In this document: positions 45,271-56,832 of the stretch, piece by piece | Layout: every line of letters starts with the position of its first letter | Numbering within the stretch: position 1 is the stretch's first letter | DNA from: Lanius collurio | Lineage: Eukaryota > Chordata > Aves > Passeriformes > Laniidae | NCBI GenBank assembly: GCA_020086605.1 | Contig: JACBWW010000020.1 | Location: 17,514,776-17,578,775, forward strand | DNA: 64,000 nt | Direction: 5' to 3' | Position numbers and translations under genes: made by a program | The notes under the pieces: model-generated | What the model was told of the DNA's origin: nothing | Databases searched by the model: none | Seen by the model: the letters and a program-made list of their open reading frames with translations, nothing else

Positions 45271-48200
45271 AGCATGTTTGTGAGAGATATTTACTAATCT
45301 GTCCCTAAAGTGCTCCAGGATGGCATTTCCACAGCCTCCCACATTAATACTATGGTACTTCATTCCATGTGTGAGTGAGGAAAAAATTTCCTGTTTCCTA
45401 TGCTATTTCTTGTTCTAATCACAAGTCATCTGGAAAGTAGTAGGTTTTTGGTACCTTTTGCAATGATCCTTTATTTGGCTTTTGTTTGCCATCTAACTAA
45501 GATCAGCAAAAAAGTCCTCTGTGAAGGAGTACAGTTAAAACCAGTGTGCACATGCAGCTGTACAATCCTCACAACCTGGAGGCACCCTGGGAGCTTGCTG
45601 CTTTTCAAAATCTGAGCTCTGGCTCAGAGTGAAGTTCCTGCCACTCCTGCATTAACTTGTCTGCTTTGGGTTTGTTATTCAGACTGGTGATCAGTCTGAG
45701 ACTGGTTTTGGAGAAAAAAAAACAGGCATGTGACCACAGAACCCTTTCTGTGCAGCAGCAGTTCTTGCTCAGCTGACAGGTTGGTGGTGCAGAGGAAGGG
45801 GGACAATATCTGGCCACTGGTTGCAGTGCCTGCTCCTTGTCTAAAGAAGACAACTCTGGAGAGCACATGAGCCAAAGAATCTCTGAAACTAGAAATGGCT
45901 TTATGGTAGCCAAGGCTGGCTTCTCCCCAAACTATCACCAATGTGAATCTAGAATAACTTTGAAAGAAATTTTACTTACCTTGCTATAATCCAGTGCTAA
46001 ATAGACATCTGTGATTTCACAATAAATGGAGACACATGAAGGTCTAGTACTGCTTGATATTCGTAAGAATAATGAAAAGGGATGTCCAGTGCATTGCATA
46101 AGGAAAGATAGAAGCTGCTCTTCCTCTATTCCAGTGTTTATTGCTAAATCAGATGTATTTGAGTCATGTGAAAGCAGTTTGCTGGGCAAGAGGTAGCATC
46201 TACAGAGGAATAGCACATGATCCTATACATAGGGTCAACATCATAACACAAAAAGAATATGCCTCAGAATATATGTTGATATAATTCTGGCATTTTTGAC
46301 CTTTCACATGGGTGGCATGGGGCATGAGTTTGTCATCTTTATAATGCCATTTAAACATGGCAGGCTTATGTGTGTGAAAGTAAGATGTCATTTTAAAGCA
46401 TGAAGGAAATATGTTTTATTGAAGGACATCATCTTTTTGCAGTGAGGAAAGCAAACACTTCCTCTCTTCCTCCAGACTGTTCAGGGAAAGTGACTCCCAC
46501 ACTGGAAAATAGCATTCCCAAACTCATTGAAATTCTAAAGTCTTCAAAGCTAATGAAAACAGACATTAAAAATACAGTTTTTGAATAGCCCCAGTAAAAG
46601 CTTATGCTACGGGCTAGAATGAATTTAGAGAATAAAATCAAGACTTCAAATTTTGGAAAAGTGGGAAAAAAGCAATCTTGAAACATAAGTATAATATTAA
46701 TTGGTAATTATGGCATGTAGTCAATGCAGGTGGAACTGGAAACCCTAAAAATGCACTAGTAAGTGAATTCACTAATAAAGGCTGTAAAAACATAAAAATG
46801 GTTTCAAAGAAGGAAGCTAAGAATACATCTGTGTCCTTTTTAACTGTCCAGAAATGTTTTAATGCTTCCACAATGTATTTCCAAATCTTCCTTTTTTTTC
46901 CCAGGAACTACAACTCCAATAAAAAAAAAGAAAAAGTAATTCATGTACTAGGAGATTCACAATAAAGTTGGGGGGGGGGTGTTGTATTACTTATGATGGT
47001 GGATATCTGCACTTTAGATTCCACTACACACTGGAGTAAATTGATTTTTAATAACCAGCTCCTGATTATCCCCCATGCCTTATGTACCCATGTGACAGAA
47101 GCATTAAAACAACAATATCTTGTTATATTCTAACCTCATACTCTACTGAAGCAGAACTTGCAATTGTAGCTGTTCGGGAAGTGCTGCACAAAATTAAGCC
47201 CCTGGGCTGTTTGTTGTACACAAGACTCCCAAAGCTGATATAATAGCTCCAAGCCAGCTTGAGAGAGGGAGCCAAGAGGGATGTGCAGTATCTTAATAAA
47301 TATTTCAGTTCCTGTTTATACAGTACACATCTTTGCAAATAACACATAAAACATTTTTGAAAAATCTTTGAAATAGAAACCTTCAGGTAGTATGCATTGA
47401 TGTTTTCTTCATGACAACCTCCTCCTTCTCCTCCCCTCTGCTGAGATCACAGATGTCAAATACAAGAACTTAATACACTATTTACATTCCTGTTCTTTAG
47501 CACAGAGACACAGACTTTTCTGGGCACTGAGCTTCTTATCTTCCTGAGTCTCAGACGATATCCAAGGATCCTGTTCATGTACCTTCCCAGAGGACATTCT
47601 TCTTACCAGGGGCTGCAGGGCAGGATCTTCCAGGGGAGGTATTGCTGGAGACTTGAGAGTGTTGAATGAGCCATCAGACAGAGGTGCCTGCAGTGGGATT
47701 TTGCTAGGACAATTTGGGTCTTTCTAAATTCCTGAAAAGAGGAATGAAAGTGAAGAGTTTCTGTCTTGGCCCATCAGTCTCATGTGTGCTACAAGACAGG
47801 GTGAACATCTATTAATGACAGCATGAGGCAGGAACACAGAAAAATCTGCTCTCAACCCTTCTGATCATGAGTAAGAAATCTGAATCGGAGCCACACAGAA
47901 GTGCTAATCTCTGTCGTGCTTATTTCTACAGATTTTTTTAGATGTGCTGATGCTATTAGCGAGAAGAGGAGAAGGCACATTAATAGGTGTTAGAAAGGCT
48001 CTGCTCTGCTTCAGTTTGGGCCTGTAGCAGGGATGGTGAATAAGCTGTGTACTGCAGGAAGGCTACTGAGCATTTTTGATTCCTGCTTTTCCTCTTCAGA
48101 GAATGCCTTATATTTGGCTATTTTTATAAAACCCTGTTTTAAAAATAACTGGTTTCCTTCCTGACCAGGACACATCAATGACATTTATTGGCAATCCTGT

Positions 48201-48429
48201 ATGCTTTACATTTTGTTTCTCTAGTCACATTTTCATCAAGTATATATGTATGTGTAGGGTGGCAGGGCAGCTGCTTCCAGAGAGAGCTTGTGTTTCTGAG
48301 AACCCTTTTGTTCAGGTGTCAATACATTCACTTGTCTGGTAATAATACCTACTGATAAATAAAAGACTGTTCACAAATATCTATACAAACAATTGCATTA
48401 AGGCAGATGAAAAGAATGTAAGCATGGTA
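45271..48429. other. Intergenic, nothing firmly recognised
   Basis: The first 160 bases (ctccaggatggcatttcc and following) resemble antisense CR1 weakly. A G-run of ten lies near 46,970. The rest is unique AT-rich sequence without a gene. Confidence 0.55.
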
Positions 48430-49260
48430 GATTGAATTGTGAATCCCTGGGAAAACAATTTTCCATCAATCACCCAATTCTATCCACTCAATACTTTGAG
48501 AAGTGTGTCTCAATGGACATGGTAGTGCTACATGACTTGCCCACCTGTCACATGCTCCAGTATCAGCACCCTCTGACCACCATCTCCAGCCTGATTCAGC
48601 AGTGTCCATACAGCAGGCTATGAGCAAGCTCTGGTACAATCCTACACCAGGTGTTAGCACCAACTGTCTTCTGTCCTGGACCATCCAGGCTCGGTTGTTT
48701 CATGGTCACAGGAGAATGCACTCATTATGCCTGTTATGGTGTGGTCCTCAGCTTTACAGGGCTGGTTTGAAATAGGGGCTGCTCTCTGGTATGCCAGACC
48801 CCCTGTGGTACAACTCCATTAAGGTGCTCAGGGTCCCCAAAGTGTTCAAGGTTTGGTGCCTCTGCGCAGAACTGGAGCTGTCCATCAAGCATGGTCCCAG
48901 CACCACCAGCTGTGGGCCCAATGGGAACTCCTACAGGGAGGTCCTGACTGTCCTGTTAGGAAGCTCTGTGTTTTCTCTAGACTGGAAGACTTGTTCAGTC
49001 TGAGCACACATAAACTCCATTATTTTAATTTCCCATACACTGGTCTCTGTCAGAAGTGATTATTAAAACCACTCATCTTGATTCTTCATCACTGTGGTTA
49101 CTCTGTGCTTTTTGACCCTCAAAGTGGGCACAGCATGCTTGTGCTTATACCCAGCTGTTAGTTGTTGTATTACATCTGGGATGGTGAGATAGTTGAGAAG
49201 GAGGATGAGCTGCACGATAGCATCAAGGTCAGTAGTGAGATGTCCCTTTGGTTTTGATTA
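48430..49260 (+). other. Unclassified open stretches, possible old retroposed copy
   Basis: Three + strand stretches keep an open, non-repetitive frame. 48,432-48,623 contains FEKCVSMDMVVLHDLPTC. 48,791-49,003 contains VPKVFKVWCLCAELELS and then GPNGNSYREVLTVLLG. About 49,080-49,256, with one in-frame stop, contains HHCGYSVLFDPQSGHSM and then WDGEIVEKEDELHDSIKV. Composition looks protein-like, but I recognise no family, and the pieces are in different frames. A decayed processed pseudogene or retroelement is possible; chance cannot be excluded. Confidence 0.2.
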
Positions 49261-51941
49261 ACTTGCAGAGTGACACAAGCTTGGTGCCCTGACCCAGAGA
49301 GCTTCTACCCAAATCAAGTTCAGCCCAGGCACAAACTGCCTGAAATTTGAGAGAAAGGGAAACAAGCTTAGCTGCTCTTTAAGCTTGTGTATGTACCTTT
49401 GACAATTTCTAAAGTAAAATTACTGTCACAGAATAGACTCTCTATAACTTAAGATCTGTGAAAGGGCAGATTTTACCCTAGGCAGAGCAGTGCAGATTTG
49501 CACCATTCCAGCATCAGCTTTCTCATTTAAAATCTGACACATACCAAGAAATTTAAGCACGCTCAATGGATATTCTTTACTTGTTTATAGCATTTCAGGA
49601 GAAGAGGGAATTGTGATGGATTCAGTGCAATTTGAATTAAAAAGCTAGCTAGAAGCTTCACAGGCCTTTCAGACTGATAGCTAATCCCTGTGAAAAGGCT
49701 ATGAAATGAAATTATAGTTTCAGGGCTAGTTTCATTTGCTTACTTAACCCAAAAACCTTGTTAATGCCTATTAAAATGAAATCCAGTGAACAACAGCCTC
49801 TCATGTTTATGGGCTGTCAAGTTAATTTCCATAGAGCTGCACTATCTTTGCTGTCTTTGTTGACCAAGGGTTAATTCACTGCAGGAAAAAGTGCGACAAA
49901 ATACATCACTTTAATCCCTTTCTTCTGCAAAGTTGAAGCAGTAGGAAAGGAAAAGTAACAACTGGGAAAATGTTAAGATCCGGAATTTTTTATATAAACT
50001 TGTCAGCCATTCCTGACGTCTTCTGTAATAAACACTCGACAATAAACAGTGAGGACTTTTCTTAAATCTCCATAACATAACAACTTTCAGAGGAAAAAAA
50101 AAAAAAACCCTGTTCAAAGACTTTTTCTGAATGCATTTGCATTTCCAGGCTTTGTTGTGTTATCTACGTAAAATGAAGCAGTTGCTCTTTCACCATTAAC
50201 CCTCTAGAGAGTACTCCTCAACTCCAAAGTAGAGTCCTGTGCTGAGCATGTCAGAATTTGAAAACTGGGTTATGTAGACTAGTAAAATCCTGGCTTTTTG
50301 GAAGCTTTGTGTCACAGTTGTCCCAAACTTTGTGAGTCTGCATTTCATTTATTTCTTTCACCCTGCAGTCTTTTTTGCCAGCATTCCTGTACTTTTTACT
50401 GAACTGAGGCTCTCCATAAACCAGTATTTCCAAAACTCCTGGCATTCCTTATCCATTCCAAAGTCCTAGCATTACACACCCAGCCATCCTCCCCATTCCA
50501 AATCTCATCATACACCATATAGCCTCAGCCACTGAGCAGTTTCTGTTTCCCAAGTAAATAAAAGGCAAAGGACCTCTACACCAACATTTGCTTTTTCTAT
50601 TATTATCCAAGACAGGCTGCAAATGCTAGCACAACTTTTGCACCAAATGAATGAACGAAACATTCAGAGGCACAGATGTTTTCAGAATAAGATGGGGTAC
50701 TTGGTTCACACAATTGTTCTGCCTTTTTTTGTGTTTTCCTGCATGGTTCTTTCCTGTGGAGTGTAGGATATATTAACTTGCAGCCGCAGAGTACTTGAAA
50801 CGCATCTACTGGATCAGCCTAGTGCATCAGTGAAAGATGGCTAACAGTCTTCCTTTTCCTGTGCAGCTGTTGTTTGCAGAAAGGGATAATTTTTAAGTTG
50901 ATTTATTTACCTTAGACTTTTTTCCCTCTTCTTTTCTTAATCAGCGATCATCAGCACGCTAATTGTTACTAGTAGCTTTGAAACAATGAGTAAACCTCAT
51001 TGATACAATTAGGAATTTAACAGAAAAACATCCTTGACATGCAGGTGGAAAGCTAAGGACTTTGTCTTCAGAAATGTTGATATCACAGAGTTCCCAGAAA
51101 AAAACAAACAAAAAACCCCCAAAAAACAAGCAAACAAACAAAAACCCCAACAACAAAAAGAAACAAAGGTCCATATATTCAGTTAGAAAAAAAACCCAGA
51201 AAGTTCTCAACTTGGTCTTTTAATATAATGGACAAAATTTATGCATGGTTTTCATGGTTTTAGTAAATCCTTATTGCTGAAAATTATTCCTGCTCTGATT
51301 TGACAGTCCACTGTGCTAGAACAATGTGGTCTCCACCAGCAAGGTCCCTTGGCTGCAGAAGGTGGGCTCAGGAATCCCCCAAGCTGTTCAGAGAGGGCAC
51401 AGAAACCATCAGGATAGGTATCACTGCTGCCCCGGTCCTGAGAACCAGCAGCTGCAAAGACAACGCTGTCATTTCACACCAGATAAAACTTTTTGCCTTC
51501 ACAGGTCAGGAACACTTAACCTCGTTGCTGTGTGTAAAACACGTCACTCAAGTGCTGCCTCCACCCGCAGTACAGGGCGCAGGGGTGCCTCGGGAGGTCA
51601 GGCACAGCCCCACATTCCGCCCATACGGCCCCTATTTTCCATTTACTGAAGCTTCCTGCAAAGCTCCTCTTCCCCATTCACTGTACTGTTTGGTTTTTTT
51701 TTTCTCTTTCTGTCTTACTGGTGGAGGCTGCCTCTCTGTGGCAAGAGCTTGCATGGAAGGTGGTTCTGCAAAATCCCCCTGCCTAGCTTGTGAAGTGTGC
51801 AAGGGCATCAGTGCACTCCCGGGACAGTTCTCATGAGCTCCCAGCAAAACACTGGAAAGCACCTAGGAAATGCCTCATCGTGTTTTGAGCAGCTGAGGGC
51901 TTGCAGGTTTCCTGTTTATTAACTGGACTGCCAGGCAGGGT
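49261..51941. other. Intergenic, nothing recognised
   Basis: Unique AT-rich sequence with an A/CA-rich low-complexity tract at about 51,100-51,170. No gene. Confidence 0.6.
51104..51170. repeat. A-rich (CAAA)n low-complexity tract
   Basis: About 65 bases almost only of A and C, with units such as caaacaaac and ccccaaaaaac. Confidence 0.85.
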
Positions 51942-52040
51942 CACAGAAATCAGAGAAATCAGAGAAATCAGAGAAGATATTGGCTTGGAAGGGACCTTAA
52001 AGATCACCTAGTTCCAACCTCCATGCCAGGGGTTACATAG
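51942..52040 (-). mobile_element. CR1 LINE 3' end, antisense, with expanded terminal repeat
   Basis: After four copies of a 9-base unit (CAGAGAAAT and variants, 51,942-51,977) comes gatattggcttggaaggg, then accttaaagatcacctag and ttccaacctccatgcc, the reverse complement of a CR1 3' end. The element is on the minus strand and only about 60 bp long beyond its tail. Confidence 0.8.
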
Positions 52041-52525
52041 AACTGGTAAAAAGGTTTTTTGGCAGCCTGAGATCACAAAAAACCCCCCATTTGTGCTCTG
52101 GAGAGGGATTGGACCTCGTTTCTTCACCCACAGCAGCTCATTTCACTAGCAGAAAATCTCAGAAGATTCAGACCATCAAAGGGTCAACATTTTGTTACTG
52201 CAATAGAAATTCTCTCCTCCAACCAAAGCATTTTTCTCTTTTAACACAAGTCTGCCTTACAGGGTTGAATTTGGCTGTAAACAGATATGAATCAACTTTC
52301 CACTGAAGTGACTTGCATGGGAAAGTGCCCAGACATCAAGATGAAAGGCTTCTGAGGAAAGGCACGTGTTCTGACATCTTATTCTCTCTGTGCCACACCA
52401 CTTCTTGACCACTGGCCTCCAGGACTTCTGGGGAGATCAGGGTACCATGACCCACAGCTCCTGGCCAGGCCATGCACTCTGTCTCTAGAACACTCATTAT
52501 CAAACTACAGACACTGATAATTATT

Positions 52526-52550
52526 GGGGGCAGGGGAGGGGGGGGGAGGG
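52526..52550 (+). other. G-quadruplex-type G tract
   Basis: GGGGG-CA-GGGG-A-G(9)-A-GGG: at least four G-runs of three or more with 1-2 base loops on the + strand. It fits the G3+N1-7 pattern. Function unknown. Confidence 0.6.
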
Positions 52551-55500
52551 CGAGACACAAGGCTCTGACAAGCAAATTGTATTCTTGCTGCTCCTTTTTA
52601 GTGCTGCTGGTTGACCATATTAGGTGGGATACAGCAACCCAAAGTGTTAGCTTCTCCCATAAGCCTGTTTTAGTAATTTCAAAAGGAAAAAATAAATCGG
52701 AAAATAAGTTGATTCTCTTCTAATAATGAATGGTCCCTGCTCTGCGGCCCATAAAAGGCAGGGCTATCTGCAGCACAGCAGGCACAAGGACTTGGCAGGA
52801 GCCACCAGGGTCCTTTATCTGTTTTCCCCTTTCAGAAGGAAAGCTGCTGGTTTTCCCTTTCCTGTTTCTTTGCTTGGGGAAATCTGTTACTTCCCTCAAA
52901 GTTTACATCCTGACCTATGTAAATCTTTGAACTGCTCTTTTTAGCATTTCCCTCAGGGAGGCTCCTCACTGAGAAACAAGGCTTCAGGAGCACGGGATAG
53001 CATTATTTATACATCTGACATTAGTAACTTATGAGGCAGTATTCATCAAAGAATTGCTTAGGTTTGTCCATGCTACAGTCACGCAGTGTAGCCTACAATA
53101 GGGGGTGATTTTCTTTAATTAAATCTCTTGCTACTGTTTAGAACATCTTAATGTGCTAATATTGTATGTGTGATTCCACTGGTGTTTTAAAATAGGATTC
53201 ATCCAGAACTGAATATTGGTTTAGGTATACTTCTCTTTGTATGATTTTTTGTATGTTATTGTTTGTTTTTTTAAAGCAGGGCACAAGTTCCCTATAGCTA
53301 AGAAAAAAATGCAAACCAAGAAGTTTTGTTATTAGCCTGTCACCATGGAGTATCTCTACTTCAGATCTTGTACAGATCCCGCAATCAGCAGCAGAAAGAA
53401 AAAGAAGGAGACTCTTGAGAAGGGGCAGCAAGGATTCCTGCTTACATCTGAAAGCCATGCAAAAGGCAAGTGCAAGGAAGGGTGAGCTTCAATTCATAAG
53501 CAACTAAGAAAGGTACAGCCCTTCAAAGAGAAAAATCTAATTACTCTTTGTTATTGTTGGGTATTCTGCACATTAGTATAGCTACTCCTGGGAGCCACAC
53601 CCTTGTTTTGGGAAGCACCTTACACTGGGCAACCTCTCTGGGCTTTGGTGTGGTCAGTGGCCAGCATCTTCTTCACCACCACTGGAACCTATGACCCTGT
53701 GCCAAGGTCACAGATGCTGGTGCCATCTGCTTCCCCCTTCCCTCCACTGCTCCTGGTTGCCTCCTCCTGCAGTGACAGACCAGCAGAAGCCCAGAGTGAT
53801 GGTAAATACAACCCCATTCCAATACAGGCCTTGTCAGGGTGGCACTGCATTTCAGAGTGGGCTTTGCTTTAGGGAGATGATGATAACTTGTCAATCACCC
53901 TGCACTAGCTCTGAAGTGAAGGCGTGCCACAAGTGCTGCTGGAGAGACATATTTTCTCAGTGGGTCATAAATAATTGAATTCTGATGTTCATGCAAGTCC
54001 TTTAGTTTCCTCTGTTTAAGCCCTCTGGGAATTTTGTTCTTCTCAGGCTCTCTGATTCTCAATCCTGTCAGTAAGCAATGGAGAAATAATCTTTCTGAAA
54101 ATCTTTTGCTTTGGCACTTTTTTGGTTCTTTCTAATAGCATCTTCTTAACTACTCTTGCAGCAGTTGTACCTGGTCATCATGAGGAGGCATCAGGTATCT
54201 GGACCACATACATCTTGCCCAACATTAGCCATCGACCACAGTAGTAGCTTCCTGCAACTGAACTTGATGTCAAAGGTGCCCATCCTGCCAGAGATTCTGT
54301 CAGCTGAGATGTCGTAATCCATCTGGGCAAATCTAGTCAGCTACTTTAGGCAAGAGTAATTGCTTTCTTCATTTCATTAACTCTGATGACTCTAAAGGGT
54401 ACTTAGCTGCCAAGCTGGAATGTAGATGTGCCTCAGAGGCACCTAAAGTCAGGTTAAGAGTCATCTCACTCTTATTACTCTGTTATGTACAACAACCACC
54501 TGATTGCTGACCCAATCATTTTAATGTCTAAGCCTCTAATTGGCTGCATTTTCTGAAGTTCATTTAAATGCTTGAGGATTGTTTGTTTGCTTAAAAAATG
54601 CTAAAGGGCAGTACAAAATTCACAAGCCTACAATGAAGGAGAGGCAGCAGTGTGCAGAGTGGAGGCAGAATGCCTCACTGCCAGTTTCAACAGTTCTATT
54701 TTATATCTACAAAATATGCTACAGCATGCAGGAACGTTGTGAGAGTCTCCTAGGGCTTGTGTTTATCACCTTGCTGCAGAGTGGCAGCTGAAAACTCCAG
54801 AAGAATGGCAGTGAAACACACTTCCAATAATTCTTTATTAGTTCAGAGAGACTCAGGGCTCTGGTTACCCGTGCTTATTCAGAAACAATCACTTCAGTGT
54901 CTTGGTAGAAGGGAACTCCCACTGCGTGGGGCTGTAGTATTGATGTTGACATTGTTTGAAAGACAAAAGACGGTGTTTCCAGTGTGCTGGGCTTTTTACT
55001 AAAAATGAGCAATGATCTGCCACCATGTCCTCTCTCTTGCTATCAACCCTGAACCCCCCAGAGAACAAGGGAAAAAGACTATAGTCCAGTCATTGTTTCC
55101 TTTCCATGGGAAACTGGACTTTTCCACCAGCCAAACAACATTTGAACATCTCACATGACCTAATCAGACTTCCTTGTATCATGTGTCTGTGACCCAACCT
55201 TCAGCTGCAGAGAAAAGAGAGCAATCCCTGCCTCGGGGAAACATCCAGAGGAGCAAACTGCCATCCTGGTTACACTGGCTCAGGTCTCTTTGCAGAGGTG
55301 AATGACACTGGAATGAAGATGTGCCTCAGTGAGAAGGGAGGAAGAGAGGTGACTCACTGCCACTGGTGATTCTGTAGGGAGGTCAACTGGACCAAACAGT
55401 TTTTGCTTGCAAACCAAATGAGATTCCTGGGAAACTTTGACACCCACCATGGTGAGACCAGGCTCTTAGTGCCTGGTAGTAACAGCAGACAGATCAAACA

Positions 55501-56364
55501 TAGCCTGACATTTTGCAGAGGTAGGAACTTGGCCCCAGGAAGTGTGAACGGTGGTTATATTACCACTATAATCTCAGTGTCTTCTTCCAGATACTGCTTA
55601 TGTTTTGACAGGTATCTCCACTATTAATTCCTGAATAAATTTCATTCATCTCTTCCTCTAACCACTGTTGCTGAAAAGAAAAATGGTTACACACCCCTCT
55701 TTGCTGGGCATGAATTGATGGGTCAGTCCAGCCAGCAATGGCAGTAAGACTCCTTTGTGCTACCTGACTCTATTTTATAGACAAATCCTGTCCTCATGTC
55801 AGGCCATGACACTGGTGTAGATTTTTTCTGATGAATTAGTTCCTATTTATGACCAAAGGTGGTAGTAATTACTGAGGAATATCCCAGATCAAAACCTGTA
55901 TTGTTTACAAGAGGGCTGATGATTGGTACTGGCCTGACTGCAGGTGTTTTACTCTCCTAAGAGCTGCCACTTGGTAGGAGGAAGTTGTAATTCAAGGCAT
56001 GAAGGTAAGCTACAAACAGGGAAAGGGCAGTGTAGCTTCATTGAAAAGCAGATAGTGCCACACTAATCCTGTATCTTCCTTGGACAAGGCAGATGATTTT
56101 CTCAGCAGATTTGCTCTGTTATGGTTTCAATAAAGCATCTGCCATACGAGAAACATCAATTAAGAGAGGAGCTGTATCAGAGCTGTGACCTGCCAAATTA
56201 AAGGGGAATGAAACACAGGCAGTTGAGGGGGGTGGGGGGGAAGCACAAGACTGCAGGGCAGTCACTACAAAGCCTCATCAAGAATTGGTCTTTAAATAGT
56301 GGCTGCACATTCCAGCAGTGTGGGAAGGCCACTGCCAGTGCCATCAAAGACTCCAGACTGAGCT
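52551..56364. other. Intergenic, nothing recognised
   Basis: 3.8 kb of mixed composition. A GC-richer patch at 53,590-53,890 holds short overlapping frames with no domain. No CR1 tail found. Confidence 0.55.
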
Positions 56365-56832
56365 TTGTTAAGATGGGAGGTAGATGAGGATTTGGAACTG
56401 ACCAACTATATGTCCAAAAAGGCACCTGGTGTGCCACCAGTTCTTGCACCATTTGTGCTGGGCAGAGCATTCAGTGAATATAACCCACAATGTCAGACCA
56501 CTGCAGACATTTTGTGTGTTGATGAAAATACCTTTTCCACTTTGGATACCACACAAATTTTCCAGTATCATCAGCATGGAAGGATACCAGTGAGCCAAGA
56601 GCTGACATTACTGCTGGCTGCAGAGGTCTCCCAGCCCCTGGCTTGCCCAACAGATGTGTCTTGGAAGATGGAGAAAGACCGACCATCATCTTCTTTGAAA
56701 GCTGAGAATGCTCAAGTAATCACAGATGGCATTACATGGTCACATTATAAATACAGAGAACCAAAGAAGGCCCAAGGGGTTTACATGTGTGTATGCTATG
56801 TACAATGTGCAGAAATTGAGCTTTTACACTGA
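56365..56832 (+). other. 155-codon open frame of unknown nature
   Basis: One of the longest open frames downstream of KIT. The protein starts MLRWEVDEDLELTNYM and contains PGVPPVLAPFVLGRAF; it has no membrane segment, coiled coil or known motif. No CpG island, clear acceptor or poly(A) signal frames it. Several other frames over the same DNA are also open (76 and 72 aa minus), which lowers the value of the openness. Most likely chance or a decayed repeat. Confidence 0.12.

Noticed and set aside
51300..51836. 178-codon + strand frame
   Set aside because: Composition is mixed, no domain or conserved motif is visible, and other frames are open over the same stretch. Likely chance.
56226..56241. 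G-rich run as a second G-quadruplex
   Set aside because: Only two G-runs (6 and 7) separated by one T; too short for four runs with loops.
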